From Mollicutes bacterium (GTDB lineage: Bacteria > Bacillota_I > Bacilli_A > RF39 > UBA660), in the NCBI GenBank assembly GCA_012799635.1, contig JAAZKW010000013.1, positions 1 through 34,527 on the forward strand: a stretch of 34,527 bases of DNA, read 5' to 3'. Positions 1 to 8,044 of the stretch are shown here, piece after piece. The translations under genes were made by a program, and so were the position numbers. The notes under the pieces were generated by a model. The model had not been told where the DNA came from. It searched no databases and worked only from the letters and a program-made list of their open reading frames with translations. Positions within the stretch are counted from its first letter, which is position 1. Each line of letters begins with the position of its first letter.

Positions 1-2
1 AT

Positions 3-224
3 GAATACAACAGAGAATATAAACAAAAACTCAACGAGATATATGAAATAATAGAAGATTTTTCATATTATGAAAAAAGATTCTTTAAAGACTATTTTAT
101 CAATGGGGTCAAATTGCGTAATTTTGAGAAAGAATTTGCTTGTGGTGAAAGAATGGTCGATCACATAAAAGAAAGCTCAATAATCAAATTTGCACTTGCT
201 ACAGATTTAGCAGTATATAAATAA
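3..224 (+). CDS. C-terminal part of an unknown protein (5' end outside window)
   Basis: An open frame runs from the window edge to a TAA at 222-224, giving the last 73 residues of a protein. It is rich in charged and aromatic residues and looks all-helical; the part around FEKEFACGERMVDHIKESS could be a helix-turn-helix. Short regulators of this kind occur in phages and conjugative elements, but I do not recognise the family. It is followed at once by a strong intrinsic terminator, so it ends its own transcription unit and is not co-transcribed with the recombinases. The function is unknown. Confidence 0.6.
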   Translation, partial: EYNREYKQKLNEIYEIIEDFSYYEKRFFKDYFINGVKLRNFEKEFACGERMVDHIKESSIIKFALATDLAVYK

Positions 225-248
225 AATCACTTCGGTGATTTTTTTATT
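224..248 (+). terminator. Rho-independent terminator with UUCG loop
   Basis: The 7-bp stem AAATCAC/GTGATTT (224-230 and 235-241) closes on a TTCG tetraloop and runs into a T-rich tail. It directly follows the stop codon of the partial gene at 3-224. Confidence 0.9.
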
Positions 249-285
249 TGGAAAAAGTTAATTGTTGTAAGAAAGGAATATATTT

Positions 286-429
286 ATGATAAGTAAAATT
301 TTAGGAATCATATTTTTAATATTAATGGGATTATTTACTATATGTTCTTGTAAAGTAGCTGATTGGGCTGACCAAGAAATGGAAGAAGAATTAAAAAGGA
401 GAGAGCAAGATGAAAAAGAAAACATATAG
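286..429 (+). CDS. Small membrane protein or lipoprotein, 47 residues
   Basis: ATG at 286 is preceded by a good ribosome-binding site (AAAGGA at 272-277). The product has a hydrophobic N-terminal segment (about residues 5-20) ending in TICSC, which could act as a loose lipobox, followed by a charged, glutamate- and lysine-rich tail. Its end overlaps the next gene, which starts at 410, so the two are likely translated together. It resembles the very small lipoprotein-like proteins found in conjugative elements. I do not recognise a family, and it could be a plain single-pass membrane peptide. Confidence 0.5.
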   Translation: MISKILGIIFLILMGLFTICSCKVADWADQEMEEELKRREQDEKENI

Positions 430-613
430 AGCGATAATAGATAATGATGGACATATTACAACAATGATTGTTGGTGGTGAGAGTAAGAAATCAGTTACAA
501 AAGAGTTAACTGATTTTTTTATTAAGACGAAACAAATAAAAGATTATAGAAGATTTGATATTCATCTAAAAGAAGTAATGTATATAAATGGTGAATACAA
601 AACTATTGAATAG
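410..613 (+). CDS. Unknown small protein of the integrative element, 67 residues
   Basis: ATG at 410 has the Shine-Dalgarno sequence AAGGAGAG upstream, inside the end of the previous gene. The product is a short basic protein with alternating beta-like stretches (TYRAIIDNDG, TTMIVGGES, EVMYINGEYK) and no cysteine pair, signal peptide or membrane segment. It lies 8 nt before the DUF6870-like gene and is probably co-transcribed with it. It is unrecognised; the position suggests an accessory role in the element, with no specific function that I can support. Confidence 0.6.
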   Translation: MKKKTYRAIIDNDGHITTMIVGGESKKSVTKELTDFFIKTKQIKDYRRFDIHLKEVMYINGEYKTIE

Positions 614-621
614 GTGATTCT

Positions 622-888
622 ATGAAGATAGAAAAATTAAAAGAAAAACTTAAGAAGTATGAAAATATCCCATTATCAGAAATTAATATTAATGATGTTG
701 ATGAAATAACGGATATAAAGATCAATAAAAGAAAATCAAGTAATGATAGAATACTTGATTTTTTAAATACAGTAAAAAATCCATATGTTTTTAAACATAA
801 TGGGAGATTAGTTCGAATTGGTTTTGCTGATACAAATATAACAGCAGATGAATGTTTAACTAATGTGCTTAAAAATCTTTATAGATAA
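622..888 (+). CDS. DUF6870-like protein of integrative elements
   Basis: The 88-residue product has a central and C-terminal pattern I associate with DUF6870: DIKINKRKSSNDRILDFL, then VKNPYVFKHNGRLVRIGFAD. Members of that family (typically ERI..F...VKNPY.F..G...V.I.FAD) are common next to recombinases in conjugative and mobilisable elements of Bacillota, and no biochemical role is established as far as I know. The AGGTGATT upstream of the ATG supports the start. The assignment rests on motif resemblance from memory and has not been searched. Confidence 0.55.
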   Translation: MKIEKLKEKLKKYENIPLSEININDVDEITDIKINKRKSSNDRILDFLNTVKNPYVFKHNGRLVRIGFADTNITADECLTNVLKNLYR

Positions 889-953
889 TTTTGCACCTTA
901 GTTATTTTTTATATTTTTAATTATCATTTTCATAAAGTGGAAGGAGAATATCT

Positions 954-2654
954 ATGGCTGGTAGAGGTAAGAAAAAACTTAGTAAAAATTCTACTGTTGC
1001 AAATTGGCTAGTAGGTATTTATACTAGAAGATCTTTTGATGATAATGAAGAAAAAGAATCTAATACAATAACTAATCAAAAAGAGATGATAAATAATTTT
1101 GTTTCAAAAGAAAACAATATGACAATAGTTGATTATTATGTAGATGATGGATATACAGGTACAGATTTTGATAGACCAGGATTTCAAGAAATGATGAAAG
1201 ATATATCAGATGGAAGAATTAATACAATTATTGTTAAAGATTTATCCAGATTAGGTAGAAATAGTTTAGAAGTTGGTAAATATATTGAAGATATCTTTCC
1301 TATATATAATATAAGAATAATAGCTATCAATGATAATGTAGATTCATTTAAAAGACCTGAATCTATTAATGATTTAATGGTTCCAATTAAGAATTTAATA
1401 AATGAAAGTTATGCTAGAGATATTTCTAAAAAGGTTTCTTCTGCTTATTATACAATGGCTAGTTCTGGTAAATTTGTAGCTGGAACATCTCCTTATGGAT
1501 ATACATTTGATGAAAACGATAAACATCATCTTGTAGTAGATCCAAATGAAGTAGAAACAGTTAGATTAATATTTAAAATGGCTTTAAAAGGCGATGGTAG
1601 AGTTAAAATAACTAAATATTTAAATGATCACAATATTTTATGTAGAAAGGAAATACAAAGAAGAAGAAAATATAAATTATCTTTAGATCCTTTAGAAGAA
1701 ACAATAAAATATAAATGGTCAACTTCTACAATAGGAAGAATGCTAACTAATGAAATATATATAGGTAATTTAACTCAATTAAAAACAAAAAGGGAAAGTT
1801 TCAAAAATCATAAAGTAATAAATGTTGATAAAGAAGATTGGGTAAGATTTGAAAAAGCACATGAACCAATTATAACCAAAGATGATTTTGATAAGATACA
1901 AGGGTTAATTAAAGTAAATGCAAAGAGATTATCAAATACTGTAGAAAGAACTTATTCAATATATAATGGAGTTTTAAAATGTGCTGATTGTGGTAGAGCA
2001 ATGTATAAACAAGAAGATAGTAGAGGAAATCGCCAGCTATCAAATTATTTTTGTAATACTTATTTATATATAAGTAAAACTTCTTGTAGCTCTCACAAAA
2101 TAAAAACAGAAGATTTAAATGATATAGTTTTAGAATCAATTCAAATGCAAGTTAAGTTAGTAATTGAATTAGATAGAAGTTTAAAACGACTATATTTTAA
2201 GAATAATAAAGAAACAGTTGAAAGTGAGTATAAAAATAATACCAGAATAGCTGAACTTAAAATAAACAATTTAAAGAACAAAAAAATTCAATTATATGAA
2301 GAATGGAAATTTAATAATATAGATAAAGATGAATTTATGAATCAATCTAAACTTATTGAAGAAGATATTAAATTAGTAGAAGAAAAACTTGAATTAATAA
2401 CTAAGACATACAGAGATAATATAAAAATGATTAAAAGAAATGATTATTGGATAAATCATTATAGAAGAAATAAAAAAATAAAGAAATTATCAAGAGAAGT
2501 TATTAAAGAACTTATCGATGTTATTTATATAACTGCTGATGGTAATGTAGATATTCATTTTAAATACAATAATGAATATAAAGAATTGGTAACATATTTA
2601 GAAAATGAAGGAGCTGTTAAGGAATGTCAAAATGGAGAGTTGGTATTTACTTAA
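954..2654 (+). CDS. Large serine recombinase 1 (site-specific integrase/transposase)
   Basis: The 566-residue protein has all parts of a large serine recombinase. The N-terminal resolvase domain carries the catalytic serine in IYTRRS (Ser27, with Arg25), the DDGYTGTDFDRPGF segment and VKDLSRLGRN with its catalytic arginines. A recombinase domain lies around residues 190-310. A zinc ribbon starts at C343-x2-C346 with further cysteines near 370-381. A lysine- and glutamate-rich coiled coil occupies about 400-510. It catalyses integration and excision of the element by a phosphoserine intermediate. AAGGAGAA precedes the ATG. Compared with the usual family start, about 18 basic residues precede the domain. 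The next recombinase starts 31 nt inside its 3' end. Confidence 0.93.
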   Translation: MAGRGKKKLSKNSTVANWLVGIYTRRSFDDNEEKESNTITNQKEMINNFVSKENNMTIVDYYVDDGYTGTDFDRPGFQEMMKDISDGRINTIIVKDLSRLGRNSLEVGKYIEDIFPIYNIRIIAINDNVDSFKRPESINDLMVPIKNLINESYARDISKKVSSAYYTMASSGKFVAGTSPYGYTFDENDKHHLVVDPNEVETVRLIFKMALKGDGRVKITKYLNDHNILCRKEIQRRRKYKLSLDPLEETIKYKWSTSTIGRMLTNEIYIGNLTQLKTKRESFKNHKVINVDKEDWVRFEKAHEPIITKDDFDKIQGLIKVNAKRLSNTVERTYSIYNGVLKCADCGRAMYKQEDSRGNRQLSNYFCNTYLYISKTSCSSHKIKTEDLNDIVLESIQMQVKLVIELDRSLKRLYFKNNKETVESEYKNNTRIAELKINNLKNKKIQLYEEWKFNNIDKDEFMNQSKLIEEDIKLVEEKLELITKTYRDNIKMIKRNDYWINHYRRNKKIKKLSREVIKELIDVIYITADGNVDIHFKYNNEYKELVTYLENEGAVKECQNGELVFT

Positions 2655-4192
2655 GATTATCGTCAGATGACGATGATGATAAATTAGAATCAAATAGTAT
2701 TACAAATCAAAGAAGTTTAATTAATTATCATTTATCTGATATGAAAGATATTAGTGTATATAAGTGTTATGCAGATGATGGATATACTGGTACAGATTTT
2801 GATAGACCAGCATTTCAAGAAATGATGGATGATATAAGAAATAAAAAAATCAATTGCGTTATCGTAAAAGATTTATCTAGACTTGGAAGAAATTATATCA
2901 ATGTAGGTCATTTTATAGATGATACACTTCCTAGATATAAAATTAGATTTATAGCTGTTAATGATAATGTAGATTCTTATTTAAGACCAGAGTCAATGAA
3001 TTCATTAGAAGTGTATTTTAAAAATCTAATGAATGAGAGTTTTGCTAAAGATATTTCTAAAAAAGTTAGAACATCTTTTGAGATTAGTAAAAAGAATGGT
3101 AACTTTATAGGAGTAGTTGCTCCATTTGGATATTTAAAAGATCCTGATGATTGTCATAAATTTATCGTAGATAAAGAAGCTGAAAAGATAATAAAAAACA
3201 TATTTAAAATGGCTTTAAATGGAATAAGTAGGCAAGATATAGTAAAAGAACTTAATAAGAATCATATACCAACACCAGCTAAGTATATGAAGAGTTTTTG
3301 TAAAAGTAAAAATCCTAATATAGGAATTGAATGGACAGTTGTTATGCTTGATAAAGTTTTAAGAAATAAAAATTATATCGGATGTTTAGTTCAAGGTAAA
3401 AAAACTAGAATTAGTCACAAAAATCATAATACAGTTAGAGTTCCAGAAGATGAATGGATTATAGTTCCTGATCATCACAAAGCAATTATTAGTGAAGAAA
3501 TATTTAATCAAGTTCAAAATATTGTTTATAACAGAAACTCTAGAGTAAGTTCAAATGGTAAACTATATAAATATACTGGATATTTAAAATGTGCTGATTG
3601 TAATTCTTCCATGAAAAAATTTAATCGACCAAATAGTAATAGTACATTTTTTTATTGCAGTACATATATAAAAAACAAAGAATGTTCTAAACATTATATT
3701 ACTGAGAATGATTTAGATAGTACCTTATTAGAAATTATTAATAAGTATATAGAAGTTATAACAAATTTATCTGATAAAATAAACGATGATATATCTATGT
3801 CATATATAGAATATGAAAAAGAGAATAAAGAATTTAAAATAATTGAATTAGATAAAGAGGAACAAAAATATAGAAAGTTAATTGAAGAAGTTAAAGAAGA
3901 TTATAAAAATGATTATATATCTAAAGGAGACTTCGAATTATTTAAAGATAAATACATGTATCAATTAAATAAAATATTACTTGAAAAAGAAGAACTGAAT
4001 AATAGTAAATCAAATCAAGATAATATAGATCGAATCAATCGAATCAAAAGAATAGGAAAAATAGATTATATAGATAGAAATATAATTATTGAATTAATTG
4101 ATAAGATTTTAATTCATGAAAATGGAGATATAGAAGTTATTTTTAAATATAAAAATTTATATGAAGATGCTCTTAGGTATCTCAATTCGTAG
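2624..4192 (+). CDS. Large serine recombinase 2
   Basis: The 522-residue paralogue of the preceding gene has the catalytic serine in IYLRLS (Ser13), the shared segment DDGYTGTDFDRPAF, VKDLSRLGRN, a zinc ribbon beginning C323-x2-C326 (then YCS...ECSKH) and a C-terminal coiled coil. The start is inside the end of the first recombinase (2624 against a stop at 2654), with AAGGAG at 2608-2613, so translation is probably coupled and production of the two is matched. Tandem large serine recombinases acting as a pair are known from SCCmec (CcrA/CcrB). Whether both are needed here is an inference. Confidence 0.92.
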   Translation: MSKWRVGIYLRLSSDDDDDKLESNSITNQRSLINYHLSDMKDISVYKCYADDGYTGTDFDRPAFQEMMDDIRNKKINCVIVKDLSRLGRNYINVGHFIDDTLPRYKIRFIAVNDNVDSYLRPESMNSLEVYFKNLMNESFAKDISKKVRTSFEISKKNGNFIGVVAPFGYLKDPDDCHKFIVDKEAEKIIKNIFKMALNGISRQDIVKELNKNHIPTPAKYMKSFCKSKNPNIGIEWTVVMLDKVLRNKNYIGCLVQGKKTRISHKNHNTVRVPEDEWIIVPDHHKAIISEEIFNQVQNIVYNRNSRVSSNGKLYKYTGYLKCADCNSSMKKFNRPNSNSTFFYCSTYIKNKECSKHYITENDLDSTLLEIINKYIEVITNLSDKINDDISMSYIEYEKENKEFKIIELDKEEQKYRKLIEEVKEDYKNDYISKGDFELFKDKYMYQLNKILLEKEELNNSKSNQDNIDRINRIKRIGKIDYIDRNIIIELIDKILIHENGDIEVIFKYKNLYEDALRYLNS

Positions 4193-4198
4193 AAATTA

Positions 4199-4207
4199 TG
4201 GTATAAT
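4199..4207 (+). promoter_or_regulatory. Extended -10 promoter in front of the RbgA-like relic
   Basis: TGGTATAAT is a perfect extended -10 element (TGnTATAAT) just after the recombinase stop. No good -35 is seen. It is followed by the RBS AAAAAAGGAGTG (4230-4241) and the ATG at 4248. This indicates that a once-expressed gene started here. Confidence 0.55.
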
Positions 4208-4247
4208 TGATTAGTAAAGTTACTTACAGAAAAAAGGAGTGATTTCT

Positions 4248-4346
4248 ATGAGTAGTACAAACGAAAATCCAAGTGTTGCTAAAAATGTCATCAACTGTTA
4301 TCCAGGTCATATGAATAAGGCAAAAAGACTAATTATGTTCCTATGA
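4248..4346 (+). pseudogene. Relic of the 5' end of rbgA/ylqF (ribosome-assembly GTPase)
   Basis: The 32 codons include VINCYPGHMNKAKRLI, closely like the N-terminal signature of RbgA/YlqF (I-x-W-[FY]-PGHM-x-KA-[RK]-R). RbgA is a circularly permuted GTPase, normally near 280 residues, that matures the 50S subunit. Here the frame stops at TGA 4344-4346, and the invariant tryptophan is cysteine (TGT instead of TGG). No further RbgA motifs follow in any frame that I can see. A promoter and RBS remain in front. It lies between the recombinase end and the next gene, so it may be a leftover of an insertion or rearrangement. Alternatively it is an unrelated short ORF that matches by chance. Confidence 0.5.
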
Positions 4347-4523
4347 ATCTTTTACTGTGAAAGGATTAGAAAATGGTATTTTTGGTAGATGATTTAAAAT
4401 TTTGTAAAGGAAACTTTAATCCATCATCCTTAATGAAAATACTATTAATTATTAAATAAATTAAATAAAAGTAAATGCAGATTATGTGTTTGTTTTTTAA
4501 GTTATAAAATTAAAATACTTCTC
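4347..4523. other. Gene-free stretch after the RbgA-like relic
   Basis: Between 4193 and 4576 there is no intact gene. Beyond the relic, this part contains only short broken frames (for example CSYESFTVKGLENGIFGR ending in TGA), which look like decayed coding DNA. No RNA gene, terminator or clear inverted repeat is visible. The right attachment site of the upstream element probably lies somewhere in 4193-4576. Confidence 0.4.
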
Positions 4524-4551
4524 TTGACGTCAACGTATAATATGTTATTAT
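4524..4551 (+). promoter_or_regulatory. SigA-type promoter for the 4577 gene
   Basis: TTGACG (4524-4529), a 16-bp spacer and TATTAT (4546-4551), with TG just upstream of the -10. It lies 25 bp before the start codon and ahead of the RBS AAGGAGAG. Confidence 0.7.
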
Positions 4552-4576
4552 AAATAGTAAGGAGAGATTATATATT

Positions 4577-5704
4577 ATGAAACAAACAAAAGCTAAAAAT
4601 AAATATACTGAAGAATATATTAATTTTTATCAAAAAATTATTGAATTTGAAGAATTAAATCGTGGGAAAATACAAGGAAATATAAGAGATAATTTTAATA
4701 GAATTAAGAAAGACTTGGAGATTTTAATTAATGATACGACAAATCTTACATACGATGATTTTGAAAAACAATCAAAAGCTTGTAATTTTAAAGAGAGATT
4801 TGAAAGTATTACGGAGAGTTTTATTTTTATACAAGATGTTATCAATGTAAGATATCCTAGTTACTTTAAAAACACCTTAGCTGATGTTGTAAGTTCTGCG
4901 ATTTCTTTTCTTTTGGATTTACGATATTTAGTTCCCAATTTAATGGGTTATACTGATTTTGAAAAAGATGAATTAGAAAGAGATTTAAGGTTTCAGCAAT
5001 CTTTTGATGAATCAGCTATCATTGAAGCAATACTTAATTTGCCAAATCCAGAATACCTAGCAGGAGTTTATCCTATATCCGAAGAAATGCAAAAAGTTCC
5101 CGTAGATGTTTCTTCAATTAAAGGGTTAAACGGTGTTATTGGTGTAAATGAAGCAGAGATGGTTCGAAATTTTATAAGAGAACAATTATTAATTCATTGT
5201 CTTGGAAGCTTACCAGAAGAATATTTTACGAATAAAGCTTTTATAAAAGAAGTGATTTATGGTGATTATATAGGCAGCACAATCGAATATACTTCTAAAG
5301 GAAATATTATATTAAGGAATAATCTAAAAGAAAGTCAAGAATCTTTACAGTATGTATTTGACAGTAATAAATTAAAATATATATATCAAACGTATTTACT
5401 TAATTCTTATGAAGATGAGCTTGATGTCAAAGCTTCAACGATATATTATTGTCCTTCTCTTTTAGGTAAAACAGAGATTATAGAACTTGTAGAACGCTTT
5501 ATATTTGATGCTTCAAGTAAAGAGTTTAAGGAAAAATATTTAGAGTATTTTAAGGATGGTGATTATGGGATAATAAGAGATGAAATGAAAACTAAGGCAA
5601 AAGTAAAGTCTTCTTTCTCTTATACCAGGAAAGCTGATGAAAATAGTTTTGATAGGTTATTTGGTTTGAATATAAACAATGAAAACCCAGTAAGAAAACG
5701 ATAA
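4577..5704 (+). CDS. Unknown soluble protein, 375 residues
   Basis: The gene is intact, with its own promoter, a strong RBS (4559-4566) and a terminator after it, so it is a one-gene unit. The product has no signal peptide, no clear membrane segment and no metal-binding cysteine motif. It is rich in Phe, Tyr, Glu and Lys, and mostly helical by composition. The C-terminal 40 residues are basic and probably disordered (KTKAKVKSSFSYTRKADENS, ending NPVRKR). I do not recognise the family. It borders the integrative element and could be cargo or chromosomal; nothing in the sequence decides this. Confidence 0.75.
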   Translation: MKQTKAKNKYTEEYINFYQKIIEFEELNRGKIQGNIRDNFNRIKKDLEILINDTTNLTYDDFEKQSKACNFKERFESITESFIFIQDVINVRYPSYFKNTLADVVSSAISFLLDLRYLVPNLMGYTDFEKDELERDLRFQQSFDESAIIEAILNLPNPEYLAGVYPISEEMQKVPVDVSSIKGLNGVIGVNEAEMVRNFIREQLLIHCLGSLPEEYFTNKAFIKEVIYGDYIGSTIEYTSKGNIILRNNLKESQESLQYVFDSNKLKYIYQTYLLNSYEDELDVKASTIYYCPSLLGKTEIIELVERFIFDASSKEFKEKYLEYFKDGDYGIIRDEMKTKAKVKSSFSYTRKADENSFDRLFGLNINNENPVRKR

Positions 5705-5715
5705 TTTTAAAATAA

Positions 5716-5746
5716 TTAGAAAAGATGAATTTCTTTTCTTTTTTTA
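5716..5746 (+). terminator. Rho-independent terminator
   Basis: The 8-bp stem AGAAAAGA (5718-5725) / TCTTTTCT (5732-5739) with a 6-nt loop is followed by a run of T. It closes the 4577 gene. Confidence 0.8.
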
Positions 5747-5779
5747 TTTATAAATCTTTATATAATTAATAAATGAGAG

Positions 5780-5785
5780 TATAAT
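5780..5785 (+). promoter_or_regulatory. -10 box for the ABC transporter operon
   Basis: TATAAT at 5780-5785 sits 16 bp before the start codon; the -35 is poor (TTTATA at a 17-bp spacing). The RBS AGGTGAT follows. With a terminator just upstream, transcription most likely begins here. Confidence 0.5.
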
Positions 5786-5801
5786 ATGTATAGGTGATTA
5801 A

Positions 5802-8039
5802 ATGAAAGAAATAAAGCCATTATTAAAACTTACTAATGTTAGTAAATTTTATTACAACAAAGGCATGGTTGCTAGCGGTTTTACTAAGGTTAGTTTAGAG
5901 TTTAGCTTAGGTGAATTTGTTGTTATTACAGGAGAAAGTGGTTCTGGTAAATCAACATTATTAAATGTTATATCTGGACTTGATACATATGAAGAAGGAG
6001 AAATGTATATTAATGGGAAGGAAACATCTCATTATACCGAATCAGATTTTGAAGACTATCGTAAGACTTACATAGGTAGTATTTTTCAAAGTTTTAATTT
6101 AGTATCAAGTTATACGGTTTATCAAAATATTGAACTAGTTCTTCTTTTAAATGGATATAAGAAAAAAGATATAAAAGAAAAGATAATTGATTTAATAAAA
6201 AAAGTTGATTTATATAAATTTAAAAATACTAGAGTATCTCGTCTTTCGGGAGGGCAAAAACAAAGAGTTGCAATTGCAAGGGCATTAGCTAAAGATGTTC
6301 CCATTATTATAGCTGATGAACCAACTGGTAACCTTGATCTTAAAAGTACTAGTAGTGTTATTAAATTATTATCTGAAGTAGCTAAGGATAAATTAGTTAT
6401 TATTGTTACTCATAATTATGAACAAGTAGCAAAATATGCAACAAGAAAAATAGAAATGCATGATGGTCGTATTAGAGAAGATATCTTATTAAAGGAATAT
6501 GAAAAAGGGATTTCTGAAATATATCGTTTTAAAAGTTTGACTTTTGCTAATAAAATTAGACTAGGGGTTAGAAATGCTTTTAATATTGCTCCTAAATTTT
6601 TCTTAATGTTTTTAGTTTTTTTATTTGTCATCTTTGCTTTTTTAGGACAGTATTCTTCGTTTAAAAAACGTGAAATTGAAATAAGTCAAAGTGGTGAAAA
6701 TGCTTTTTTCCCAGGTACTGATGTTAAGAGAATTGTTATAAATAAAAAGAATAAAGAGATTATAACTAAGGATAATATTAAAGAACTTGAGTCATTAAAA
6801 TATATTAAGAAAGTAAATGAATTTGATGCTGTCTATGACCAATATTATAACCTAGAAAGTCAAGATGTTTATTTATATGGTACTATTGATGATATTAAAA
6901 GCATTAAAAAGGTTGATAAAGGAAGAATGCCAAATAAACCAAATGAAATTGTTGTTAAAGGCAGTAAAGATGATTATTATATTTCTTCTTATGAAAAGTT
7001 ATTTGCGGCTTCTCTTCATTTAATGGATAATTCTTCTAAAAGGATTGGTAGTGATGAATATAAAGTTGTGGGTATTATTTATTCTCATGATTTTAGTTAT
7101 TATTCAACTTTTTATGTTGGAAAAGAGTTTATTGAAAAAGCAAAAATTGATACTAATGTTAAATATAGTCTTACTAAGGTTAAATTTCCTGGAGGCGAAG
7201 AAAGATCCACTGATGGATATTCTTTTTCTATTAAACCAAGCAATAAGGTAACTAAAGGAAATGCAATCATTGCTAATGAAATAAATATTAATTGTCAATA
7301 TGCTTGGTGTAAGAATAAGAAGATAAATATTAATATTGAAAATATTTATTTTAAAGAAACTATTGATGTTCTAGTTACAGGAATATTTAGTAAAAGTAAT
7401 TATACTAATTATTTTAGTAAAGATGAATATCCATATTATGATATGGTAACGGGAGTAATTCTTGTTTCTTTTGAAGACTATAATTATTTATATAATAAAG
7501 ATATTTATCAAAGCTCTGTAATTGTAGATGATGAAGTTCATGTTGATGAAGTAGCAAGTAGGCTTGATGAAATGGGATATAAAACTCTTAAAATAAAAGA
7601 TGCACTTTCTAGTGAATTTGAATCAACCGAAATATTAAGTGCTCTTAAAATATTTAGAGTAATTGTAACAACTATTTTATTATTTGTTTTATTCTTTATT
7701 GCTTATTTTATAATTAGATTAATTCAAAAAAGTAAAAACGTTTATTATTCTACTGTAAGAATACTTGGTGGTACTAAAAAGAATATTGCTAGTTTAATTA
7801 AAATAGAATTATTTGTTGTTTTTAATTTAACTTTTATGATAACTATGTTATTTGTTTTATTAGTTAAATTAGGTATTTTAAATAGTAAAACAATTATTAG
7901 TTTAACTAATTATTTAAAATTAAATGATTATCTTTTGATATATTTAATATTACTTATTATGAGTTATTTAATATCTCTTAGATATTCTAGAAATTTATTT
8001 AAAAAATCAGCAATGAATACATATCGTGAGGAGGTTTAA
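5802..8039 (+). CDS. MacB/FtsX-type ABC transporter, fused ATPase-permease, subunit 1
   Basis: The 745-residue fusion carries an N-terminal ATPase (about 1-240): Walker A GESGSGKST (44-52), Q-loop Gln96, signature LSGGQ (148-152), Walker B IIIADEP with Glu173, and His204. One membrane segment (about 265-283) and a large extracellular domain (about 285-615) follow. Three C-terminal membrane segments (about 618-640, 668-690 and 709-727) complete the FtsX fold. Transporters of this mechanical type move or sense peptides and lipoproteins at the membrane and do not pump through a channel. The second gene follows after 5 nt and is similar, which suggests a heterodimer. No regulator or periplasmic partner is adjacent. 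The substrate is unknown; peptide-antibiotic resistance is one option. Confidence 0.88.
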   Translation: MKEIKPLLKLTNVSKFYYNKGMVASGFTKVSLEFSLGEFVVITGESGSGKSTLLNVISGLDTYEEGEMYINGKETSHYTESDFEDYRKTYIGSIFQSFNLVSSYTVYQNIELVLLLNGYKKKDIKEKIIDLIKKVDLYKFKNTRVSRLSGGQKQRVAIARALAKDVPIIIADEPTGNLDLKSTSSVIKLLSEVAKDKLVIIVTHNYEQVAKYATRKIEMHDGRIREDILLKEYEKGISEIYRFKSLTFANKIRLGVRNAFNIAPKFFLMFLVFLFVIFAFLGQYSSFKKREIEISQSGENAFFPGTDVKRIVINKKNKEIITKDNIKELESLKYIKKVNEFDAVYDQYYNLESQDVYLYGTIDDIKSIKKVDKGRMPNKPNEIVVKGSKDDYYISSYEKLFAASLHLMDNSSKRIGSDEYKVVGIIYSHDFSYYSTFYVGKEFIEKAKIDTNVKYSLTKVKFPGGEERSTDGYSFSIKPSNKVTKGNAIIANEININCQYAWCKNKKININIENIYFKETIDVLVTGIFSKSNYTNYFSKDEYPYYDMVTGVILVSFEDYNYLYNKDIYQSSVIVDDEVHVDEVASRLDEMGYKTLKIKDALSSEFESTEILSALKIFRVIVTTILLFVLFFIAYFIIRLIQKSKNVYYSTVRILGGTKKNIASLIKIELFVVFNLTFMITMLFVLLVKLGILNSKTIISLTNYLKLNDYLLIYLILLIMSYLISLRYSRNLFKKSAMNTYREEV

Positions 8040-8044
8040 GTAAT

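Larger units (their letters stand above)
1..4192 (+). mobile_element. Right-hand part of an integrative element with tandem serine recombinases
   Basis: The stretch holds short accessory genes (3-224, 286-429, 410-613, a DUF6870-like gene at 622-888) followed by two overlapping large serine recombinases. Recombinases at the edge of such a cargo set are typical of Tn4451-like and other serine-integrase elements of Bacillota. The left end lies outside the window. The right end should fall between the second recombinase stop (4192) and the next intact gene (4577), but I could not identify an attachment site, because the matching left junction is not visible. Base composition resembles the flanking DNA, so composition does not mark the border. 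Confidence 0.6.

Noticed and set aside
6122-7298. Antisense and shifted frames of 60-71 codons inside the first ABC transporter gene
   Set aside because: They lack ribosome-binding sites and recognisable motifs and lie fully over a well-supported gene; chance frames are expected in AT-rich coding DNA.
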